DNA from: DASXTB01 sp036505615
GTDB taxonomy: Bacteria; Acidobacteriota; UBA6911; JACQSX01
Direction: 5' to 3'
Assembly: GCA_036505615.1 (NCBI GenBank)
Contig: DASXTB010000257.1
Coordinates: 1-15,099 of the forward strand
DNA: 15,099 bases
Part shown: positions 1-7,976 of the stretch, piece by piece
Layout: each line of letters starts with the position of its first letter
Numbering within the stretch: position 1 is the stretch's first letter
The notes under the pieces: generated by a model
Databases searched by the model: none
What the model was told of the DNA's origin: nothing
The model's input: only the letters and a program-made list of their open reading frames with translations
Program-made: the position numbers and the translations under genes

Positions 1-2681
1 AGTTTCTCGGTCAATAGGTCATCTTCGGGATTGGCCTGAAGAGCTCGTCGCAACGCTTCCCGTCCTGCCTTTGCATTTCCGCTCCGTGCGTTCATGCCGG
101 CCACGAGCACAGCCGTCGCCAGGTGATCGGGACGGACCTCAGACGCTTGCGTCAACAATCGAAGCCCCTCGCCGGTTGTGCCCTCTTCCAGCAAAGCCAT
201 TCCAAGATTCTGTAAAGAAGAGAAGTGCTTTGGATCGGCTTCAATAGCCGAACGCCAGGCTGCCAGCGCTTCTGGGCGTCGATTCCGGCTGAACAAGATA
301 TCACCCAGCAGTGAGCGGGCATTTGCGTCCTTCGGCTCGATTTCAAGAATCCGATTTAAAACCTGAATGGTTTCGCGACGGAATGGGAAGATTTCGATCC
401 TCAGGTCTTGGCTGCGGGCAGCTTCAATCGATTTTTGCATCGTTGCCGCGTCCTTCTCGCGATCGGCGACGTAAGCGCGATAGTAGTGCAACATTGGATA
501 GGGAACATCTCCTGCGGTTTGAGCTTTCTCTACACCTCGTTCAAGGATGCTAGCTGCCTCCTTCCAGGCAGATAGCCGCATGTATTCAATGGACAGCTCC
601 AGGTACCCTTGGGGGTGGCGGGCGCAGAAGCGATCGAGCGCCTCTTGCAAGGACGCGGAGCGGTCGCCGAGAAAAAGACCTTCAGACCGGGCAAAGGCAT
701 TGGTCGGGTCCAATTGGATCAGCACACGCATCGCTCTTTGCGCTTCCCCAGTGCGGCCATTCTTTCGGAGCAGAAAAATGTACGCTTGCAGCGACGCTGT
801 GCCGGTCGGCATCTTGGCGGCATCCGTGAGTCGCTTCTCTGCCCCGCTTAAGTCACCCTTGCGCAGCGCCAGCAAAGCGAGACCATAATCGCGCTTGTCA
901 AACTTGCTGGAGGATGGCAGCAAGCTAAGATAGTGCAGCTTGGCCTCCTCGTTATTGCCCAGTTCGTCATAGCTAACCGCCAGGTAATAATGCGCATCGC
1001 CATTAGTTGGATCTCTCTCCAGAACCTGCAGAAAATGCCGGACGGCTTCCTCGTGTTGAGCGTGGTCCAACGCAAGCAGGCCGAGCCGGAGATGAGCAGC
1101 AGCAAAGCCACCATCCTTGGCCAACGCAGCCCTATACATTCCCTCGGCATCATTCAATTGCCCGAACTTCTCGTGACCCAGCCCTTTCTGGAATCTCTCC
1201 TCGACAGAGAGCGCCTCCAGCGGCGCGAAATTGCGCGGAATGGAATCGGCGGCAAACACAGTATTGGGGTGCGCTCCATCCGGATGTAAAGAGTAATTGG
1301 CCAGGATTTTTCCATCTCGTGCGCGAATGCGCAGGACCAGCACGCGTTTACTGTCCTGCGACTCCAGCGGGATTGATACGCGGTAGACGCTGCCGACACC
1401 CAGATCGTGTCGTTCCTTCCAGACAGCGGCGTCACCCGCGAAAAGTTCAAGGCTTGCGTCGGGGAAAACCGCTGTGGCCGTTACTGCCAGTCTGGCTGCC
1501 ACCGGCAGGGTCTGTGCAACTTCCAGGAAGATAGCGATATCACGGTTCGCAGTGGTCAAGCCACCCAGGTTGCCGGCGCCGTACCAGTATTCGGTCCAAC
1601 CGTCGGTCTCTCCTGGCTCTATGAATTCATAATTGCCGTCCCAGACAAACCGGCCGCTTTGTACCTCAACATAAGGGCCGTCTCGATCGGTGTAGGAAGC
1701 CATGTGCCGCATGGCAGCGGGCCCGGTTCCCCAGGTCCAGGTCTTTGCTCCGCGAGCCAGAAGGCGATCGGTATAGCAGATCGTCCCGTAATCAATTTTG
1801 TAGTCATATGCAGCGATAAAGTTGTCGTAAAGGTCGAGGCCGAACACACCCAACATATTCTTGTTATTCTTGTGCCAGCTCAGATCAACGCCATCCACTA
1901 CGGGCCACGTCCCCAGCTTAGAAGTGTTATGGCCAATGGTCTTGGTCATCGGGTAAACAAAGCGAGTACCGTCGGTCGCAGCAACCCCGGCGTTGGTCCA
2001 CAAAAGATATCGGTTCGGCAGCATGTTGCCGTTATGGAGCCGGACCCTGGTTTCGAGAAAGGCTCGCCCCGGACGCAATGTGACCGCTAGGGAAATTTTG
2101 TTCCTGAAGAAGTGGTCGATGTGAGACAGCACGACTGTAGCGCTGCCGTCCGCATTGAGAAGCACCGTCCATGGCCAGGGTTCTCCAGGCCAGGTCAGCA
2201 TGTGGGCATCGTAGGGACCATAGAGTTCAAAATTTCCAACTGGCCAACCGCCACGCTGGTTGTAGCTGCTGGGCTTGATAACAGTGGTACGGTAGAAAAT
2301 CTCGCGATTGGCGATCTTGTCGCGCGCCGACCAGATGCGACCACCCAGTTCGGGTAGAAACACAACGCGCAGGTACTCGTTCTCCAGAGTCAGGGATTCA
2401 TATTGAATGGGAACAGGTTGGCGACTTAAGGAATTTCGGTCCAGAGCCGCGTATGGATACAGCCCGGCGTTTTCGACAGTTTTGAACAGCGGCGCTACCG
2501 TTTCCGAACGAGCAAAAGTGTAAGTGGGAATTTCAAGCTTTCCGTGGGTGTAGCGAACTGCGGCAACGCGGTTCGTGTTGCGCGCCTTTTGCGCTGCAAC
2601 CAGATTGGTGCAAAGAATTGTTAGTAGGGCAAGAGTCGCTTTTTTTAAAGTTAGCTTGCTGGGAACCTGAGAAAGAATCAC
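1..2681 (-). CDS. Secreted DUF5107 and TPR-repeat protein (C-terminus beyond the left edge)
   Basis: The reading frame stays open without a frameshift from a GTG at 2681-2679 to base 1, giving 893 complete codons with no stop, so the gene is cut by the window edge. Residues about 13-31 form a signal peptide: two lysines, then a hydrophobic core ending in VAAQ. Around residues 55-360 lies a DUF5107-type domain (galactose-mutarotase-like fold), recognisable by LENEYLRVVFLPELGGRIW (from residue 99) and a following FYRTTVIKP. From about residue 487 to the edge there are successive TPR helices, for example GLGHEKFGQLNDAEGMYRAAL and AVSYDELGNNEEAKLHYLSL. DUF5107-TPR proteins are known in bacteria near carbohydrate-utilisation genes, but their biochemical role is unsettled. 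The GTG has no clear ribosome-binding site and lies inside a dispersed repeat. The only upstream in-frame options are TTG and GTG after a stop near 2747. Confidence 0.85.
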   Translation of the reverse strand, partial: MILSQVPSKLTLKKATLALLTILCTNLVAAQKARNTNRVAAVRYTHGKLEIPTYTFARSETVAPLFKTVENAGLYPYAALDRNSLSRQPVPIQYESLTLENEYLRVVFLPELGGRIWSARDKIANREIFYRTTVIKPSSYNQRGGWPVGNFELYGPYDAHMLTWPGEPWPWTVLLNADGSATVVLSHIDHFFRNKISLAVTLRPGRAFLETRVRLHNGNMLPNRYLLWTNAGVAATDGTRFVYPMTKTIGHNTSKLGTWPVVDGVDLSWHKNNKNMLGVFGLDLYDNFIAAYDYKIDYGTICYTDRLLARGAKTWTWGTGPAAMRHMASYTDRDGPYVEVQSGRFVWDGNYEFIEPGETDGWTEYWYGAGNLGGLTTANRDIAIFLEVAQTLPVAARLAVTATAVFPDASLELFAGDAAVWKERHDLGVGSVYRVSIPLESQDSKRVLVLRIRARDGKILANYSLHPDGAHPNTVFAADSIPRNFAPLEALSVEERFQKGLGHEKFGQLNDAEGMYRAALAKDGGFAAAHLRLGLLALDHAQHEEAVRHFLQVLERDPTNGDAHYYLAVSYDELGNNEEAKLHYLSLLPSSSKFDKRDYGLALLALRKGDLSGAEKRLTDAAKMPTGTASLQAYIFLLRKNGRTGEAQRAMRVLIQLDPTNAFARSEGLFLGDRSASLQEALDRFCARHPQGYLELSIEYMRLSAWKEAASILERGVEKAQTAGDVPYPMLHYYRAYVADREKDAATMQKSIEAARSQDLRIEIFPFRRETIQVLNRILEIEPKDANARSLLGDILFSRNRRPEALAAWRSAIEADPKHFSSLQNLGMALLEEGTTGEGLRLLTQASEVRPDHLATAVLVAGMNARSGNAKAGREALRRALQANPEDDLLTEK

Positions 2682-2837
2682 CGCGAAGCCGCGAAGAATG
2701 CGAAGGATGATCAAGAAATTTTTAACCCGAGATTGACACCAGTGCACTTATTTTCAATAGTTTGAATCCTGAGTTGAAAAGCGCATTGCAGAAAGTCTTC
2801 GCGGCCTTAGCGTCTTCGCGGTGAGATTTTTTTCTCA
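2669..2837. repeat. Imperfect inverted pair of dispersed GCGAAG-type repeat
   Basis: The gap between the transglutaminase-like gene and the DUF5107-TPR gene is bounded by two related arms in opposite orientation. The left arm is about 2669-2707 and the right arm about 2796-2837. They share an exact 11-bp core (CTTCGCGGTGA; at 2814-2824, and as its complement at 2678-2688) and a distal TTCTCA, with flanking GCG-rich near matches. Pairing would give a large loop of about 90 nt. Sequences of this type are scattered through intergenic regions of several soil phyla. A role as transcript 3' end or RNA-processing site is inference only. Confidence 0.6.
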
Positions 2838-2864
2838 CGTTCTGGTGCGCGGCTTATCGAGACG

Positions 2865-5018
2865 TCATTTCGTGCCGGTATTCCGCGTCACTCTCGCCGT
2901 GGCCGGGCAATAGAAAATCACGGCCTGATTTGACAGCATGTCGATTGGGCCCGTGTCTACGATGTAACTGTTTTCCATCCAGGGCTTTTGTATCCGTTCC
3001 ACGTGCGACTTCTGTTGCCCCCCAGTAGTCCAAACGTGGGTGATTTCCAGGCCGGAGGACGAACTTCTCTCGGCCGGTGAGAGAACTGCCAGACTTAAGT
3101 TATCCAAGGCCATCCCTTCCAACTGGTAGCGCACGTAGGCGCGTTTGGTTCCCGCTGGAAGAGCGCGGACCTGACGCCCTACCTCCGGCCAGCGTAAAGT
3201 GCGGTCGATCGCCTCTCCGTCCTTCCAATGCAGGTTTGGCTCGTATTGCCAAAGCGTCTTGTAGCCCCCCGTGGGAGACAGTGACCACGCCACCGAACCG
3301 CTGATTGGAGCCTCTAATTTCAGCTCGGTCTTTCGCACTTCCGCCGTGAACTTATCCGGTGCCAAGCCGTCTCGGATATCCAGAAATCTGCAAGACGCAT
3401 CGAAGCCGCTTATCTCAGAACCGTCCGGCGCCGAGAGTTCAAAGACGACCTCCGCGCGCTGGCCGCCCACTGGCAGCAACAGTCCTTGCCCCTGCTCGGC
3501 CACATACCGAGCGTTTACGATTCTTAAAGCAAACTGGGCTACACGGTCTAGCATTACCGGAATCGATCGTCGTTGCCACTGAGGCCCGGGACGGTAGAAC
3601 AGTTCATTGCGTCCTCCGGAAAGTTCGGGCAGAACGCGAGGATTCAGCTGGAATCGACTGGTGATTGCAATATCTTTCACACGTATCGCTTCAAGTGAAC
3701 CGGGGCCGAGCATATTCACGCGGACTAAATAACCGTACTTGCCGCTGACCGCGGTCAGCACACCGTGCTTGGACTCAGCGATCACTCGAGGCACAACCTG
3801 CCATCTTCCTCGATGGGGGCCGTTTAATACACCCGCAGTATCCCAACTCTTTCCGCCGTCCGTGGACAGATCGATCAGCAGGCTTTGCGCTGTGGATTCC
3901 AGTGACACGTTCAGAGAAATCGCTGCGTCGATGATTACGTAGGCACTTTGCATTTCAAACACGGCTCGCGCTGGTTTTCCCGGCAGCTGACGGCTTAGAA
4001 AGAGGCTTCCGCCGTTGAGATCAGGCAATCGCAGGTTTTCGTTAAGTCCGGGCTTGAATGCCGGGTAATAGCCTTTCCTGTCCCAAAGCACCGGGATGTA
4101 TTCCAGCCGGCCCGTTGACCAGCGGCGATTGTCTTTTTGGCTTTTCGGTCCGTCTTTGGTGTGAATCTGATAACGCTCGACCTCTTCCGGGAATTCTTGC
4201 CAAGTTTTCCCGTCAAATTTGAATGGAAGGTAGAAGAGATTTTCAGCTTCAGCGCTAAAGTACCGCGTTAACCGTTCGCCCGGACGCAGGACAAAGTCCA
4301 TGCTATGACCCTGGGTGTAACGCGTGTAAGGAAACACCCAGTTATCCTCGGCAGAGGTAAAGAGCTGGGCCAACCCGCCCATCGCTGCTTCTCGCAAGTC
4401 GGCGGGGTACCAGGGATAATCTACCGCTGAAGTATCGGCTTGGGTTGGCGACTTCAGCTTCCCTAAGAGGACATTACCATCCTGCTCGATCTGCCGCACC
4501 GAAGCCACCGGCAGTCTTTTAGGATCTCCGGCACCGACACACGTATATCCCAACATGTCCGAGTCGTAGTAGTGATAGGCGCCGTCATAGTAGACCTCAG
4601 CCACGGTGTGCCCGGTCAGAAACCAGACCCGCGCATCTTCAAAACCGCCGGCCTCCCAAACGGCTTCCAAAAGAGGAGCGATGTGGTAACACAAGCCGAA
4701 GCCGTAGCTGTTTAGAAGCTTGAGCGGGTCAAGGACTTCACCTCCCGGTTCCTCGTAAGCCCAACCAGCGATGTGATACCAAAAACCGGGGGCAACAAAG
4801 CGCCCATCGGTAAGAAAAAAACGCCAGATAGCCTCGGCCTTCTGCCGTGGGGTCACAGCTCCCGCCTGGGCGTAGATGCCTTGTGCCAGAGCGACAAGAT
4901 CGCGCGTATCAACCTGCCCCTTCGAGAAAACGCCGGGAGAGTAAACCTGCGCCGCCAGGCTGCCGCTGCCACAAAACAGGACCAGAATCAGAGCCAGGTA
5001 TCTTTTATCCATAATCAT
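2865..5018 (-). CDS. Secreted transglutaminase-like protein with C-terminal beta-rich domains
   Basis: The protein is 717 aa from ATG 5018; a second ATG two codons later (5012) is equally possible. The frame stays open further upstream, but that extension lacks signal-peptide character, whereas MDKRYLALILVLFCGSGSLAAQ is a typical signal peptide. Residues about 45-165 match the transglutaminase-core pattern: Cys110 in YGFGLCYHIA, His137 in FLTGHTVAEVYY and Asp152 (or Asp154) in YHYYDSDM. The spacing fits the papain-like Cys-His-Asp triad of the family. The rest (about 250-717) is rich in predicted beta strands, including an Asp-box-like STDGGKSWDTAG near residue 415, suggesting beta-sandwich or propeller modules. 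Such proteins act as proteases, amidases or crosslinking enzymes outside the cytoplasm; the substrate is unknown. The DUF5107-TPR gene follows on the same strand after 183 bp, so co-transcription is possible but not shown. Confidence 0.82.
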   Translation of the reverse strand: MIMDKRYLALILVLFCGSGSLAAQVYSPGVFSKGQVDTRDLVALAQGIYAQAGAVTPRQKAEAIWRFFLTDGRFVAPGFWYHIAGWAYEEPGGEVLDPLKLLNSYGFGLCYHIAPLLEAVWEAGGFEDARVWFLTGHTVAEVYYDGAYHYYDSDMLGYTCVGAGDPKRLPVASVRQIEQDGNVLLGKLKSPTQADTSAVDYPWYPADLREAAMGGLAQLFTSAEDNWVFPYTRYTQGHSMDFVLRPGERLTRYFSAEAENLFYLPFKFDGKTWQEFPEEVERYQIHTKDGPKSQKDNRRWSTGRLEYIPVLWDRKGYYPAFKPGLNENLRLPDLNGGSLFLSRQLPGKPARAVFEMQSAYVIIDAAISLNVSLESTAQSLLIDLSTDGGKSWDTAGVLNGPHRGRWQVVPRVIAESKHGVLTAVSGKYGYLVRVNMLGPGSLEAIRVKDIAITSRFQLNPRVLPELSGGRNELFYRPGPQWQRRSIPVMLDRVAQFALRIVNARYVAEQGQGLLLPVGGQRAEVVFELSAPDGSEISGFDASCRFLDIRDGLAPDKFTAEVRKTELKLEAPISGSVAWSLSPTGGYKTLWQYEPNLHWKDGEAIDRTLRWPEVGRQVRALPAGTKRAYVRYQLEGMALDNLSLAVLSPAERSSSSGLEITHVWTTGGQQKSHVERIQKPWMENSYIVDTGPIDMLSNQAVIFYCPATARVTRNTGTK

Positions 5019-5046
5019 TCTATTGAACACTCTGAGGGCAATGCTT

Positions 5047-5096
5047 GGAGACTGCCTCAAAATTGTGAAACCACGGGGAACACAGGGAACACGGGG
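5047..5096. repeat. Dispersed repeat, copy 1 (GGGAACACAGGGAACACGGG family)
   Basis: This stretch of about 48-50 bp, 30-80 bp upstream of the transglutaminase-like start, matches 15016-15065 at roughly 40 of 48 positions. The match includes a run of 20 identical bases and the blocks CTCAAA and AAACCAC. It contains a degenerate 10-bp internal period (GGGAACACAG). Both copies have the same orientation relative to the downstream minus-strand gene for a secreted protein. Confidence 0.7.
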
Positions 5097-5296
5097 AGCA
5101 CAAGGGCATTCGAAATTGGCAGTAAAAGAGGATTTCAATACGATCGCGCATAACAAACTCCACCCGATGGGAGAGTCTGGAGGTATTCGTCGAAACAATA
5201 GTGGCGGCAAGGAGGAAAAACAACTAAAAACGATGAATGGGAATTTCAGGATAATTTCGAACGCCGGGTGAGTAAACAGTTTGTGAACCGATTGAC

Positions 5297-7795
5297 TTGG
5301 CGCTCGATGTCAACGAGAATCCTAACCAGGCGCGGGGATCCATTTTCAAAACATTGCATATTTTCCTCTTTTGTTTGACTGCGTCTTTACTTTTGGGTCG
5401 CGCTCAAACTCACCTCAGTGACCTGCCGCCGAATCAATGGATTCAGTTGCGGCAGGATGCGGCGGGAGCTCGGCGTGCATGCGCCATCCGGTATGCATCA
5501 GACGCACGGGCCTTTTTCCTCTGGGGCTTTATGAACTCTAATCCGGAACTGCTCCAGGAGCAGCCGCTGATGGAAATTCCGGAATACGATGTGGTTTCCT
5601 TTGATCCGGACGAGCAACGCTGGCGCAGTCATCTTCCGCGAGAATGGGAGAAGGAATGGAGCAGACAACTGCCTCTGGGCTATGTTCCGCGGACCTATGC
5701 CGGCATCACCTCGGGCAGCGAGCGCACGGTGGTGCGCGGGCCCACCGACGAAAAAGAAGGGGCTCCGCGGCCTGACTTGAATATTGTTTTCGACCAGGTC
5801 ACCTATGTGCCTTCAAGAAAATTACTGGTCTATTTCACCGGGGGGCTGACTGCCGCTTACGATGTGCTCGGTCGCCGCTGGATGGATCTTTCGCCCAGGC
5901 ATGTTCCCCCACCGGTCTTAGGCGGTTCGCTCGCTTACGATCCAACGCACGACGAGATTGTTCTCTTTGGCGGTGGGCATGTGGCCGAAAGAGGATCAAA
6001 CGGAAAATTGGTCGGCTACACCGGAACCTGGACCTATCGGTTCACTGATCAGGATTGGCATCGATTGCAAACAGCAAGCCAGCCGCCGCCCAGAATGAGC
6101 ACACGCATGGTTTTGGATTCAAACAACCAGCTCTTGGTCTTATTTGGCGGAGACGGTCAAAGCCATTATCTTGCCGACACCTGGCTGTATGATTTGAAAA
6201 CCGGGAGTTGGAGAGCTTCCAAAGCGAGCAGCGGGCCGGAGGCTCGAGCGGGTCATTTCACCGTTTTTGATCCTGAAACCGGGTGGGTTCTGATCGGCGG
6301 AGGCTACAACAGCCAAGATCTCACCGACATGTGGGCTTATGATGCGGCCCAAGACCAGTGGAAAAAAATCACAGGCCGGGTGCCCACTGGTTTTTACATC
6401 AGCGCTGATATTGCCCCGGAAAGAAATCTAATCGTCCTTGTAACCGCGACACGCGCTCCCGGAGACAAGATGTCCTGCAATGTTCTGTATCCGGTGCGCA
6501 CCACTTACGCCTATCGCATCGGTAAAGACACTCTGCAGGCTGAGACAGTTCCCAATTCAGGAATACGCCTCATCCCCAAGCGGACTACTGCTGAACACAA
6601 TACCAAAGAGGCCGACGAGTCTCGCCGGCAGGCTCAGGCGAAAAGACTTGCTGAGATGCCCTTCAATCGATGGGTTCATCTGGCCCAGCCGGGAAAAATC
6701 GCCGTGACGCGCACCTGGGGTTCGGCAACGTTTGACACAGACAGAGGCCTGATTCTTTATTGGGGAGGCGGACACTGTGGCTATGGAGGAAACGAAGTAG
6801 ATACCTACGACCTCGTCGAGCACACGTGGCGCAGCATGGAAAGCCTGCCTGAGTATCCGGGGCGCGCCTGGGATCATGGAGTGCGGCTGGCCGGAGTGAC
6901 GTTTCGGGGGAATCCGTGGACCGATCACGGGCGCCGCATTTATTCCTACGATCCTGCGAGCCACAAGATGATCATGGTTCGCCCGATTAGACTGACTGGG
7001 GGTTACGATCCCGAGCTGTTGCGCAAGGTTCCCTCAGTTCAGCCTGTGGCCCAAGACGCGCTTGTGAACCCGCCCAGTTCCTATTTTAAGTACGCCACCT
7101 GGACCTACGATCCGCAGAGTGCGCAATGGGAGATGATCGGTGGAGGACCGGAAGGGTTGGACACGTTGGTTAGCACGCCATATGGAGTCATGGGCGTAAA
7201 TGTTTACTGGCCCGGCAGGCTCAACGACGCCGGTTACCTGTTGCCCTGGCGGGACTCGCACTCTTCCCACAACAAAGCTATCTACCTACTCAATGCCGGT
7301 CGCAGGAAATGGGAGCGACTCAACCGCGCAGGAATCGCTCCCCAAAATCTTTACGAAATGACGAGCCTCGCCTATGACTCTAAAAGAGATCAGATCCTTC
7401 TGCACGGCGCCGGGGTCAGGCACGACGAGCTATGGGCGTTTGACATGAGCGCGCGCCGCTGGAAAAAGATGAACCCCAAAGTAGTGGGCTCAAGAGAGCC
7501 GCCCGTTTGCACGCGTGAAGCCGTCTATATTCCGGGCGAAGACGTTCTTCTCATCTACGGAGCGGCTCCTGAGAACAAAACTGTCCCCGCCGTTTGGGGC
7601 TACTCACTGAAGGAGAACCTGTGGCGCAGAGTTGAAATTCCGATGCAGGATGGGATTGAGAGCGAACAGAGAGCGAATCAAAATCGGGCAATGGTTTACG
7701 ATCCCAAACACGATCTGGTCCTTCTGCTGCTGGGCAATGGAGGCGACCAGGGCAGAGCTTTTGTTTATGCCATGCGCTATCAACACCCGCAATGA
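5297..7795 (+). CDS. Secreted kelch-repeat (beta-propeller) protein
   Basis: The protein is 832 aa from TTG 5297; an in-frame stop at 5273 limits upstream choices, and TTG 5354 is an alternative start. Residues about 17-37 form a signal peptide (IFKTLHIFLFCLTASLLLGRAQ). Kelch-like blades with a DXXXXXXXXFGG ... W pattern appear near residues 213 (DPTHDEIVLFGGGHV), 270 (DSNNQLLVLFGGDG), 321 (DPETGWVLIGGGYN), 478 (DTDRGLILYWGGGHCGYGG), 690 (DSKRDQILLHGAG), 741 (IPGEDVLLIYGAA) and 798 (DPKHDLVLLLLGNGG). There are thus about seven recognisable blades, possibly two propellers separated by a linker near 420-465. Kelch propellers bind proteins or glycans or carry oxidase activity; no galactose-oxidase residues can be assigned with confidence. 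It is divergent from the transglutaminase-like gene across 278 bp. No good ribosome-binding site precedes the TTG. Confidence 0.85.
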   Translation: MALDVNENPNQARGSIFKTLHIFLFCLTASLLLGRAQTHLSDLPPNQWIQLRQDAAGARRACAIRYASDARAFFLWGFMNSNPELLQEQPLMEIPEYDVVSFDPDEQRWRSHLPREWEKEWSRQLPLGYVPRTYAGITSGSERTVVRGPTDEKEGAPRPDLNIVFDQVTYVPSRKLLVYFTGGLTAAYDVLGRRWMDLSPRHVPPPVLGGSLAYDPTHDEIVLFGGGHVAERGSNGKLVGYTGTWTYRFTDQDWHRLQTASQPPPRMSTRMVLDSNNQLLVLFGGDGQSHYLADTWLYDLKTGSWRASKASSGPEARAGHFTVFDPETGWVLIGGGYNSQDLTDMWAYDAAQDQWKKITGRVPTGFYISADIAPERNLIVLVTATRAPGDKMSCNVLYPVRTTYAYRIGKDTLQAETVPNSGIRLIPKRTTAEHNTKEADESRRQAQAKRLAEMPFNRWVHLAQPGKIAVTRTWGSATFDTDRGLILYWGGGHCGYGGNEVDTYDLVEHTWRSMESLPEYPGRAWDHGVRLAGVTFRGNPWTDHGRRIYSYDPASHKMIMVRPIRLTGGYDPELLRKVPSVQPVAQDALVNPPSSYFKYATWTYDPQSAQWEMIGGGPEGLDTLVSTPYGVMGVNVYWPGRLNDAGYLLPWRDSHSSHNKAIYLLNAGRRKWERLNRAGIAPQNLYEMTSLAYDSKRDQILLHGAGVRHDELWAFDMSARRWKKMNPKVVGSREPPVCTREAVYIPGEDVLLIYGAAPENKTVPAVWGYSLKENLWRRVEIPMQDGIESEQRANQNRAMVYDPKHDLVLLLLGNGGDQGRAFVYAMRYQHPQ

Positions 7796-7805
7796 TGATG
7801 GTGTT

Positions 7806-7905
7806 GGAATCTCGGGGACAGACACCCTAATTGGGTTTGAGCTCTCTTGGGAAACATACTTCGGCTGGATACTAACCGAATTAGGGTGTCTGTCCCCGAG
7901 ATTCC
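7806..7905. repeat. Perfect 27-bp inverted repeat element (GGGGACAGACACCC ends)
   Basis: Bases 7806-7832 and 7879-7905 are exact reverse complements (27 of 27) around a 46-nt centre; the arms begin GGAATCTCGGGGACAGACAC. The element starts 10 bp after the kelch stop codon and ends about 70 bp before the stop of the convergent sigma gene. It could therefore act as a shared transcript end. GGGGACAGAC-type termini are, to my recollection, associated with REP-type elements mobilised by IS200/RAYT-like transposases, but none is encoded here. A related single arm occurs at 13129-13158. The right arm is followed by a direct 10-bp duplication (CCCCGAGATT at 7894-7903 and 7904-7913). Confidence 0.85.
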
Positions 7906-7976
7906 CCGAGATTGTTGAAGAGTTGCCCAACTCAGATGAAACCGGATCGGAAATGCCCTCGGAGAGCCGTGACGAT

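Noticed and set aside
1407..2090. 227-codon plus-strand frame
   Set aside because: It is antisense to the DUF5107-TPR gene, whose frame is uninterrupted and has clear domain motifs.
5019..5210. Longer N-terminus for the transglutaminase-like protein (start at 5210)
   Set aside because: The extension crosses a dispersed repeat and would bury the obvious signal peptide starting MDKRYLALILVL.
5023..5271. 82-codon plus-strand frame between the divergent genes
   Set aside because: It covers the dispersed repeat and the control region. An AAGGAGG at 5209-5215 is too far (about 17 nt) from the only nearby ATG, which opens just 12 codons.
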